NCBI GenBank assembly: GCA_947172415.1 | Contig: OX359196.1 | Location: forward strand, 2,110,501 to 2,174,500 | Reading direction: 5' to 3' | DNA from: Chondrosia reniformis | Lineage: Eukaryota > Porifera > Demospongiae > Chondrillida > Chondrillidae | DNA length: 64,000 bases | Part shown: positions 48,901-60,900 of the stretch, one piece after another | Layout of the letters: each line of letters begins with the position of its first letter | Position numbering within the stretch: position 1 is the first letter of the stretch | Translations under genes and position numbers: made by a program | Notes under the pieces: model-generated | What the model was told of the DNA's origin: nothing | Seen by the model: only the letters and a program-made list of their open reading frames with translations | The model's database searches: none

Positions 48901-51900
48901 ACACAGCATGCCACTCAGTTTCCAACCTTTGCCACCTCACTAAAGCTGCTTCAGCCTACATCCATAGTGCTGCTGAAGAAGAGCTTGACTCCAACATTGA
49001 GAAACTTACAGTCCAAAGGAAGATTGTCGACATCACCGAATTAGAGAAGCATGAAAAATCTATAATATACCATTTTCCTACATGCTATGCCTATTCTGTA
49101 AAAATGTCTATAGGGGACCTAAACCTGAAAAGAGCTTTGGATGAAGATGCAGGAGTCTTTTCTTTCTTCTTTTCCTTTTCTTTCATCTTCTTCTCCACTG
49201 GGTCAGACAGCTGTTTCTTGGAATTCCACCCTTCATCAGTCATCCTGGAAGTCTTTGTCTTTTCTTTATCTTGATCTTCTGTGAATCCTGCAGGAGAGGC
49301 ATGCAGGCGAAGCTGTGGAGCCGAATCATGCTAAGTCTTCTTCCCCTCTAGGTCAACTGTCCTTCCTATTGAGAGCGGGCTGTGAGTGTCTCCCCTCATC
49401 CATCCACCTGAGAAGGTGCAGGATCATCACTGAAAAGGAAATGCACCCTGTGTAGCTCTCCCAACCCCACCACCAACCACATCCTCAGCTGTTGCCACTC
49501 AGTCCTAGAACAAGGGAGATATACCTAGAGGCATGACTCTACGCTCCTAGCCATCACCTCAAGGATTAAAGCAATCCTTACCTCATATGGTACCTACCAT
49601 AAAATCTATGGTGACATACCAGGATGAAGAGCCTCAGACCACACACCCTCAACCATCCAATTGTGGCTTACCTCCACCCTTTTAAGACCTGACCTACATC
49701 CCTTTCAGAACCCCGCTTGACTAGCAGGGATGTATTAGTTCACAAACGGACTAAATTGCTATAGGAGGATGAGTGGCAGTATATACTTTCTGCAAATGCC
49801 ACTGGCTGGATAGTGGTCCACATGGCTTTCCTGTGTGTGTTCAGTGAGCAGTGAGGCCTGAGCTTTGAGGTTGTGTACTGTTCTGCCCTCACTGTCATTG
49901 ACACTTACTCCTGATTTTGTTCGGATGGCTAAACCTTTCAGTGTAGCAAACATTTTGCACCCGTCATCCTTGACCCTTTCCACCTCAAGAATTCTGGCCT
50001 CCAACGTCTCCCAGCATTTGTGCTTCAGAACAGCTGTCAGTTCCCAACTTTTGCTTCATGTGTGGGCTCTAGCTATAGCCTTCTGATGCTTTGTACATGC
50101 TGCATGCTCCACAATCACCAACTTTTGTACTTCTTCCACTATCTGTCCAACCTCACAATTTTATAGAGCACAGTGGCACCCTCTTGTTAAATGCTGCCTA
50201 TACCCTACCTTCTCAATAGCAGTATCCATAAAAATAGCTCCAAACTCTATCCAATTAGATTCAGTGAGATGTCCAGTTGGCACACTGCGTTTGCAAGTAG
50301 GGCTGTGTCAATAGCCTGGTTTCTGGTAGCATGCTTCCTCTGGCAGTGGAAGAGGCTGTTGGTGATTAGTATAATGGAATGTTCACAGAAGTTCAGAAAT
50401 ACCTAACCATTTTCATTCCACCAAGGCAAGAGTAGGTGTCAGTGGCATTCCTCTTTCTGATTTTTTATCATCAATAAGGTAACAAATCGTCGAGGGATGC
50501 ATGCCACCACTGCATGCTGCTGTTGAGGGAAGTAGGAAGGAGAAGGAAGAACAATGATGGCAGTAAAGGGAATGTCCTCCTTACCGAATCTGAAGGTGAC
50601 TACTGCCATCCTGTCACTGATGGACTTAGACACTTGAAGGTACAGTTGCAGTTTGGGGTCCACTACGACTGCCATTCCTCCCCTTAGTGTGTGCAACATA
50701 GCACTGCATTATGTCATACTCATGGGCCTTGGATCCTCTTCCCTTCTGGTTTCTTGCAGTGTGAGAAAGTCTAACTTATAGAGCTCAAAATCTAGACCAA
50801 GTTGTTCCAGCCTGATCTGGGATGAAAGGCTGTAACATTTGTGGGTGACAAAGTGAAGGGGGAAACCACAACTGGAAAAGAGATGTTGAGCCAAAGTGGT
50901 TAGCATTCAACAATAATAACCCACTGATGTTTCAACCACATGCTGTGACCTTTATCAGAGTATATACACTAAACAACATGAAACCATGCCCAGCTGAAGA
51001 GTTGCATGGAAGAACTTTAGTATCACTGGATCATGCTTCTACAGTTATTGCTAACCAAATATATGACCACTAACTCAGATTTAGAAAGAAAATACCTTAA
51101 CTGGATGATTAATATCTTAGCATTAGTCTGAATGAGGGGGAAGGCAGAGATTGCATTATGAGGATGAATCAATCAGTCAAGAGAAGAATCTGCCACTTCC
51201 TACTTGTGCTGAAGCCCTGGAAGCTTCTGACATTTCACAAGTTTAGTTTGAAAGTACTATACATGCAGATATATATACATATGTCTGCAACTGTTACTAA
51301 TGAAACGTATTTTGGAACAAGCAGCCACACAAAACAAAACACTGCATTCTTGAATGTTTCTAATTTTTCTATATATTATTCACTAGCACATATAGTAATA
51401 TTAATATTAAACTTCAAGTTAGAATCATGTACATAATTAATACATATACTTATATAGTTGATTAGTCCACCAACCCTGCAATTCAGACCAAAACCAATTG
51501 CGGCAGATTAAGTGGGATGCTCTGTGTAATGTTGACTATATCATACAATGCTTCGTGTATGTGTATACTTACCAAGATAATTGTCAGTGATGTACACTTC
51601 TGTGGTACTTGTATTGCACAATGCACCTAGTAACAGACACCTTTTCAAAGGATATTCCATTACCTCACTGAACATTAAAAGTCTTTTCAAAGAATGCATT
51701 CTCCTTAATGAGGATGCCACATTTTCATACAGTCCTGGATCAATTTCACTAGGTCCCTTAAAGCAATACAACATTTGAATATTAAGAAATAAATTTATAA
51801 ACACATTTACGTACTGTATATTCAACAAACAATGTGTGGCGTTAATTGCAGTAGGTTGTAATTACAAGATTCAAATAAAACCTCCTCTAAAAAATAATTT

Positions 51901-54900
51901 CAACATTACATGTGGGTACCGGTAGCTCTACTCTTTGACTGTAGTATCTGTAAATATTTACTTAGGCATATATAATATTATCACTGCATTGGATATTTGT
52001 ACCTCACTGATGACTCCACCCAACTTCTCTGATATAATGTAAACTTCACCATTTTTATTGCACTGCAACTTAGGAAGGGCTTATAACAGAAAAAGTAGAA
52101 ACATACGTATGTAATGCTGACCAGATCATTGTCATGCATTAAACACATTGTGTGTGCACTTACCAAAAGACCCGTTACTGATGTACACTTCTGTGGTGTT
52201 TGCATTGCATAATGCACCAACTAGCAGTGACCTAAACCAGGGGTACTCCAATGACTTAATCCACACAGCAAAGCTTTTCAAAGAGTGCATTCTTCTTAAT
52301 GAGGATGTCACATTTTCTAACAATTCTCGATCACGTTTAATGGTTCTCATGAACTACAAACAACATTAAACATTTTTTGATATCTTTATGAATGAGTGAA
52401 TAAACACATGTACACTCAACATACACTTTGGCATATTAGCTACAGAAGATCAGGTTTATCTTAATTATAAAGATACAGTAGTTATTAATTAAATACTAGA
52501 TGGATAATTAGGAAGTGCGTATGGCACAGCATTGATTGGGTATTTCTAAGCAACCAGGAGTTCTCTATATAGCTAGCAATTTAGCTATAGAATGGAGCCA
52601 TATTTCTGTATGGTTGGGTTGATCTCAACATGTCAACTTGAAAATGTAGTACTTCCGGATACAGTTTCATATAGATTTGTGTAGGTCTTCCTGATTGGTA
52701 CAAATAGGAAAGTGTTTAGCTACTGGGTCCTCATCAGACCCTGGCACATCAGATTAGAGGAAGCCTTTTGTCACCATTTTTTAAATTAAAAGCTCTTCTT
52801 TTCTCTTTTATTGCGAAGTTATTTCGACTTATCGCAAAGAAAACTTTCAAAACAAATTTTAACAAGTAATAATAACAAGAAAAAAGAGGAATGCAAGATA
52901 AATAATAACATTTAAAAATAAAATTAAAAGTATGGATGGCAGTGTTTCCAACAGTCACTAGCAAATCTGGAAAAAGTAGCAAAACAAGAAAGGGATCATA
53001 TGACAAGGATAACCATACAGAAGTGTCGCAGTCGCAGTCGCACCATCCCTAGTTCAGTTATCCCGAGTGCCCAAACATGGAAGTGATGTGTATGGTTAAG
53101 TCACTTAAATTTAAGTATATATGCCACTTCTTTATGGTTATCCTTGTCACATGATCCCTATCTTGTTTTGCTACCTTTTCCAGATTTGTTAGTGACTCTT
53201 GGAAGCACTGCCATCCCTACTTCCAGTTTTATTTTAAATAATTTCATTTATCTGTATAGTTGATGCCACAAAATGTAATAGAAAAAACAATGAATGAATG
53301 GTAACATTAGATGTCAGTACCCTTCTAGAACTGTATCCATTGACCTCAATCTCCTTCAACTTTTCTGATTGTGCAATACAAAGAAACATATCCATCCACT
53401 CATGTACTGCTAGTGTCATGTGCAGTGTACACTTTAGAGATGGGATGGAAACTGCATCAGTGTCATCTTCACAGAGATTTTTATGTTGATAATCTTGGCA
53501 TGTAAAGTAATAGATAAAGGACAGTTATAAGAAGCTTCATTAAAACAAATTAGTGACTAAGTTAAACAACCTTTTAAATAACTAGCTTTTTGTACTACAG
53601 CTCGATTAGGTTCATAAGAGGCTAGATATATATGGTCAGCTAGTAATGCATATATGAACATTTATGTATATGATATATTTATGAACCCTTTGAAACTTGG
53701 GCTCATTAATCGGCTTTAACATGGTAATTAACAATAAGAAAAATGTAAATAACAGATACCCATATGTGAGCGCCGCCAGTAGAAATCGCAGAAAATGGCC
53801 GTCATATATCTTTAATACGGTAAAATGTATACGGTACAATAATTTAAATCGACCATATCCCTTCGTAAAAAAAGAGATTTCGTTCAAACTTGGTACAAAC
53901 GTTCTCAAAGGGCCATAAAGACATTTGCTAGGAAAAAGTCGCTTTCTGTTGGGGGCCATTTTCTGCAATTACCATAACTATACCGGTGACACTCACATAT
54001 ATAAGTAGAATATATTAAGTATTATGAAATATGTAATAGATATACCACGGCAATGAGGTGTATATGGGTTTTGGAGTCACGAGACCTGAGGGCACATAGA
54101 GCCCAAGGGCGAATGACTCCAAAATCCATATACACCGAAGCACCGTGGTATATGTGTTATATACGCATTTTGAAGCCTACGCAGCAGCGTATATATGAAC
54201 ATTTGACGGGATTCTTTTGACCTTTTTTATTGTGATTGTATAAATTCAATTAACACCTTTCCATATTTGGCAGTGATATAAGAGCCTAAATCTCCTATTG
54301 CAGTTATACCCCAGTTATGGAATTCAACACCTCAGCATTGCCCCGGTAAAGGTGTATATAAATATATACAATCAAACTCCCGTGGTAACTGTACATAACA
54401 AGAAAGTGTGCTCATACAGCACACATATTGCAGAAAAGGTGTGAATGTTTAGATTAGCTTTAAAGCAATGAATCAAGTACATACAACAGTCATTCTCTTG
54501 CACACCATACCTGCAGTATAACACTGTTTGAAAACAAAATAGCAGACTACATGAAGTGGGTATTAAGATAGAAATGATTGTAATTATCAGTCATGTTGGT
54601 ATCAGCTTATGCAGCCAGCATTAAAATGTCCAGTTTTATCATTGACATCCAGTACAGAATCAAAAATCACTCTACATCACCTGTGTAATGATTTTTGCAG
54701 TTAATGATGGATAGAATGACGGACAGACTGAGGGCATCACAAAACCTTTGGCACAATCATGCAGATTTTGATAAGACCCAACTTAAGAAGCACTTATAAC
54801 AGAAAAGGTGCGAACGTGCATATATAATGCTGACCAGATCATTTTCACGCATTAATCACTTTGTCTGTGCACTTACCAAACGACCAATCACTGACATACA

Positions 54901-57900
54901 CTTCTGTGGTGTTTGCATTGCATAATGCACCAAGTAGCAGTGACTTAATCAAGGGGTACTCGCATGACTTAATGCACACAGCAAAGCATTCCAAAGAATG
55001 CATTCTTCTTAATGACGATGTCACATTTTCATACAATTCCTGATCAACTTTACTTGTTCCGGATTCCTTACAATGTCATAAAAACAATATCAATAATTTA
55101 TGTAAGTTTATTAACAAGTAAATGTATATATACACTCAACATTCAATGTGACATCTAGGTTTGGTTTATGCATTTACAAATTTTAACAATAAACAATAAG
55201 AATTTCAACAATACAGTGTGTAGGTTTACTTTTGACTAGTACCTGTCCAAGTGATGTCTGCAAGTCAAATGCTTACTATAATTATATATGTATGGTAACA
55301 TTAGATATGGGTACCTTACTAATGTTTCCATATACGTTAATCTGCTTCAACCTCTCTGATTGCTTAATACTTAGAAACACATTCACCCACTCATGTACTG
55401 TTAGTGTCAGGCGCAGTGTACACTTCAGAGATGGGATGGAAACTGCATCAGTGTCATCTTTACAGAGCTTTTTTTGTCGATAATCTTGGCATGTAAAGTA
55501 ATAGATAAAGGACACAGTTATAAGAAGACAAACAAATTAGTGACTAAGTTAAACAACCTTTTAATTAACTAGCTTTTTGTACTACAGCTCCGATCAGGTT
55601 CATAAGAGGCTAGATATATATGGTCAGCTAATAATGCATATATGAACATTTATGTATATATTATATTTATGAACCCTTTGAAACTTGGGCTCATTAATCG
55701 GCTTTACCATGGTAATTAACAATAAGAAAAATGTAAATAACAGATACCCATATGTGAGCGCCGCCAGTAGAAATTGCAGAAAATGGCCGTCATATATCTT
55801 TAATACGGTAAAATGTATACGGTACAATAATTTTAATCGACCATATCCCTTCGTAAAAAGAGAGATTTCGTTCAAACTTGGTAGAAACGTTCTCTAAGGG
55901 CCATAAAGACATTTGCTAGGAAAAAGTCGCTTTCTGTTGGGGGCCATTTTCTGCGATTACTATAACTATACTGGTGACACTCACATATATAAGTAGAATA
56001 TATTAAGTATTATGAAATATGTAATAGATATACCACGGCAAGAGGTGTATATGGGTTTTGGAGTCACGAGACCTGAGGGCACATAGAGCCCAAGGGCGAA
56101 TGACTCCAAAATCCATATACACCGAAGCACCGTGGTATATGTGTTATATACGCATTTTGAAGCCTACGCAGCAGCGTATATACAAACATTTGGCGGGATT
56201 ATTTTGACCTTTTTTATTGTGATTGCATAAATTCAATTAACACCTTTCCATATTTGGCAGTGACATAAGAGCCTAAATCTCCTATTGCAGTTATACCCCA
56301 GTTATGGAATTCAACACCTCAGCATTGCCCCGGTAACGGTGTATATAAATACATACAATCAAAACTCCCGTGGTAACTGTATATAACAAGAAAGTGTGCT
56401 CATACAGCACACATATTGCAGAAAAGGTGTGAATGTTTAGATTAGCTTTAAAGCAATGAATCAAGTACATACAACAGTCATTCTCTTGCACACCATACCT
56501 GCAGTATAACACTGTTTGAAAACAAAATAGCAGACTACATGAAGTGGGTCTTAAGATAGAAATGATTGTAATTATCAGTCATGTTGGTATCAGCTTATGC
56601 AGCCAGCATTAAAATGTCCAGTTTTATCATTGACATCCAGTACAGAATCAAAAATCACTCTACATCACCTGTGTAATGATTTTTGCAGTTAATGATGGAC
56701 AGAATGACTGACAGACTGAGGGCATCACAAAACCTTTGGCACAATCATGCAGATTTTGATAAGACCCAACTTAAGAAGCACTTATAACAGAAAAGGTACA
56801 AACGTGCATATATAATGCTGACCAGATCATTTTCACGCATTAATCACTTTGTCTGTGCACTTACCAAACGACCAGTCTCTGACATACACTTCTGTGGTGT
56901 TTGCATTGCATAATGCACCAAGTAGCAGTGACTTAATCAAGGGGTACTCGCATGACTTAATGCACACAGCAAAGCATTTCAAAGAATGCATTCTTCTTAA
57001 TGACGATGTCACATTTTCATACAATTCCTGATCAACTTTACTTGTTCCGGATTCCTTACAATGTCATAAAAACAATATCAATAATTTATGTAAGTTTATT
57101 AACAAGTAAATGTATATATACACTCAACATTCAATGTGACATCTAGGTTTGGTTTATGCATTTACAAATTTTAACAATAAACAATAAGAATTTCAACAAA
57201 ACAGTGTGTAGGTTTACTTTTGACTAGTGCCTGTCCAAGTGATGTCTGCAAGTCAAATGCTTACTATAATTATATATGTATGGTAACATTAGATATGGGT
57301 ACCTTACTAATGTTTCCATATACGTTAATCTGCTTCAACCTCTCTGATTGCTTAATACTTAGAAACACATTCACCCACTCATGTACTGTTAGTGTCAGGT
57401 CCAGTGTACACTGGATGAAAACTGCATCAGTGTCATCTTTAAAGAGATTTTTTTGTTGATAATCTTGGCATGTAAAGTAATAGATAGAGGACACAGTTAT
57501 AAGAAGACAAACAAATTAGTGACTAAGTTAAACAACAATTATTACTATACCATATTCAGTTTTTAAGTTTTGTGTAGATACGTATATAATAGAGGTCCAT
57601 TAATTTCATAAGTTGGTTGATTATTTTGACATTACAATTTTGAACCATTAATATCATGTATAATGTAATGAATGATTAATGAACAAGTACTTACACATAA
57701 GTAGTATTTAACATTGCTTCCCATGGTAATGGTGTATAATTACAATAAGCCCCAAATAAGACATACGGTACAGGTCAAAAGAAACTTGGCGATTTTTGCA
57801 TTTTTCCGCTGTTGGACAATGCCACCGTCTGCAGTTGGCCACGCAGCTGTCTGAGGGTTTTTGAGAGAGCAACTGAGGAAAGCTGCAAGTGCGGAAATTT

Positions 57901-60900
57901 GCGTATACGTACGTACGTATACGTATGCGTACATGGTATATAATGACGATTACAATTCGTAGTCTTGACTTTCCCCAAATCACGCTAGCAGTTTTTCCAG
58001 GAGCTACAGTTCCTTCTTTGATACTGTTTCTTGTTACATACAATCTTTTGCCAGCTGCCCTTCCTTCGATCCATTCTACCATAATTTTGCTTGCCATCTC
58101 ATTCCTAATCGCTTCTTCTAATCGCAATGATTCATAACGTCCAAATGCATGTAGGATATTACAGGATACTCATATTATTTAATTTGCCAATCAAAACTCT
58201 ACAATAAAACACTGAGGTCCGCCGAAGGAATCTGTGAAAATCCTCAGAATATAGGTGTTAATTTGCGAATCTATACAAATTCCGAGGATTTTCACAGATT
58301 CTTTTTCGGCGGACCTCAGTGTTTTATCGTAGAGTTTTGATTGGCGATTTACGTACGTACATAAATAATATGAATAATAATGATAATGAATAATACGTAT
58401 GAGTTTCCAGTAATATACTATGCCATTAACTAAGTATCAAAGAGAAAGAATTGTGTCTCTCCATCCCCAAAATAAAGGGTCAGCATCCAATATTTTAAAA
58501 ATTATAGCAATTGAAAGAATGTATACAACAAAGCAAAATGTTTTGAATACTCTTATTTTATTGTTGTCTACATACTTTTGTATTATTAATTCTGACGATA
58601 CTTATACGTAGGTAAAGATCGAAATGCTCAACATACGTACGTATCATTTTCTTCATAGATTGCATGGCTTCCCTATCGACACCCTACGTACATACGTATT
58701 GTTCGTTTGTTTACAAACATCGCTGACGATAGCCGCAGATGCTGATATGGCAAACCGCAAATGGCTGTACAGCAGTACGCAGAAAATTTGCGGATTCCCG
58801 TACAAACCCTTGCGGAAATCGCCAAGTTTCTTTTGACCTGTACCGTATATAGGATGTTTACATAAAAGAAATGGTATACATATATTATTATTAGATATTT
58901 AAGCGCACCATGTGCAAAATACAGACTAGGGCTATATGCCCCATGCAGTACTAAACAAAAAGTTTGAAAATGAAAATAAAACCTAGCTTGTTAAATAGAT
59001 TACAGTTCTCATATAATATAATAAGTTCATTGAAATCTTTTCTCCCACATCTTCTTCAGGCACCTTCCAACTGTTATCTCCTTGAGAGCTGCATCTAGAA
59101 TGCTGACCACTTTCCCTTCATCTGTTACCTCTGCCAGAGTCACAGGTGCAAAGAGTTGTTCACTTTCCTTCCTGTAGGAGCTGCATCTCAAAATTAAGCT
59201 ATGTACGTAGATCTTCCACTTCATCCACTATTGCATTCCTTACATATTCTTCTTCTCTACTCAGTCCTATCCACCTCCCAGTCTCAATCTCGAGTTGTGC
59301 TGTCCCACCTCATAATTTGGCTAGTATGTTCCTTAACTATTTGTCCTGTATCTCGGCACATCTTCCCCTGTAGCCTCATTGCATTGTCTCTTGTAAGATA
59401 GCTAGCTTAGGCTTCCTTTTCAGGTCAATTTTCCCAGCTTGTATGTCTGCCCTCCATATACAGTAATCTAACATTTGCTGTAGCTCCATTTTCGACAAGT
59501 GGAGCAATGTCTCGGGATGTTCTCTGTTTACACCTAAATGTACCCTTGTCCCTCTAAGCTACACCTGCTCATTATCAACTGTCTGCATGTGCCTACTGCA
59601 ACTCCACATCTCTCCTCCATATAATAACACTGATTCCACCAAGCTTTCCATTATTCTCTTAAAGGTCCCACTATTCAGCTCTCCCCCTGTAGTATACCTG
59701 CTCCTGCTCATCTATGCCCCCATTGCTGTATAGCCTTCATTTTCCCTGGCTTCTATCATGCTTCTATCTTGCTGTGTCTCTCTTATCATGCATCCTAAAT
59801 ACCTGTATTCAGATATCACTCTAATTTCTTCCCCATCCAACCTAAATGAATCCTTTATCCTCCTTGTACCTTTCCTTTTGAATAGGTACATTTACCTTAA
59901 CCACCCACCTTTTGCACCAATCACTCAACCTTGACAGCCCTGCCTTTAACTTTCTCTCATCTTCAGCTAAACTGTATATATCATCTGCATGCAGTAAAGC
60001 TGGAATCAGCCTTGCTTTACATCTTCCACCCATGCCCTCCGACCTTAGCTCTTCCACAAGGCTATTAATATATGCTGAAAACAACGGAGATGAGAGAACA
60101 TATCCTTACCTAAGGCCAGTATTCACCTCAAAAGATTTACTTAGCTGCTCTCCAACCTTAACCTCACAGCCTATATTTCTCAGAAAAGTCAGAGTTCTTC
60201 CCCCTATTCCTCCAAATTCCAAACCTCCCCACAGTTTTTGACTGTCAACTCTATCATATGCTTTACTAAAATCAATAAAGGCCCCAAATACATCCTTTTT
60301 TTACTGCGGCTACCTTCACTTGTCCCAGTAGCAACAAAGTCAGGATCTGGTTCCTACAACCTCTTCCCCTTCTAAAATCCCCCTGCTCTTCTGCTATCAG
60401 ACTGTGATTCTTATAGTATGGCATTATCCTTTCTTGTAAGATTAAGTACATGACCTTGTACATTACTGATTTACAGATATCCCTCTAAAGTCTTCGGTAT
60501 TACATAATGGTCCTAATTTCCTCTTCTCTGGTATGGGTATCACCATTGACCTCCTCCACATTGATGGTATCCTTCCACTTCTCCAGCAAAGGTAAAGTAA
60601 TTTGTACCATACCTCCACTAAGCTCTTTCTATTGACCATTTCCACTGTAAGGCCATTATCCCCCATTTCCTCCCCACTGGAGCCTTCCCTTGCTTCTTCC
60701 TCCCTCATTGAATTCTCAGAATTATAAAGTAACTTTTTAAAGAGATTCTTCCAGAGAGCTACTCCTTCTCCCCTTTTCATATCCTCATTTCCATCCACTA
60801 CAGCACTAGTATCAACCTTTCTTTGCTTTTCTATAATCCCTAGTTTCTTAATTAGCCTCCACCATTTATGTGATGGAATAAGGATTTCTTCTAACTGCGT

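Larger units (their letters stand above)
53485..57475. repeat. Recent tandem duplication, about 1,988-bp unit, two copies
   Basis: The segments at about 53,485-55,480 and 55,481-57,475 are near-identical along their whole length, exons and introns alike. Equivalent positions differ by 1,988 bp (for example exon ends 54877 and 56865, 55315 and 57303). Each unit contains one B exon, one A exon and two embedded MITEs. Differences are scattered substitutions and a 9-nt in-frame deletion in the last A exon. Confidence 0.9.
57766..58845. mobile_element. Tc1/mariner-like element, TA-flanked, about 1.08 kb
   Basis: Inverted ends CGGTACAGGTCAAAAGAAAC and GTTTCTTTTGACCTGTACCG are flanked by TA. Plus-strand 58420-58611 encodes PLTKYQRERIVSLH and a helix-turn-helix, like the N-terminal DNA-binding part of Tc1/mariner transposases. 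The DDE core is missing. GTACGTAC microsatellites and a hairpin MITE lie inside. Confidence 0.65.
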
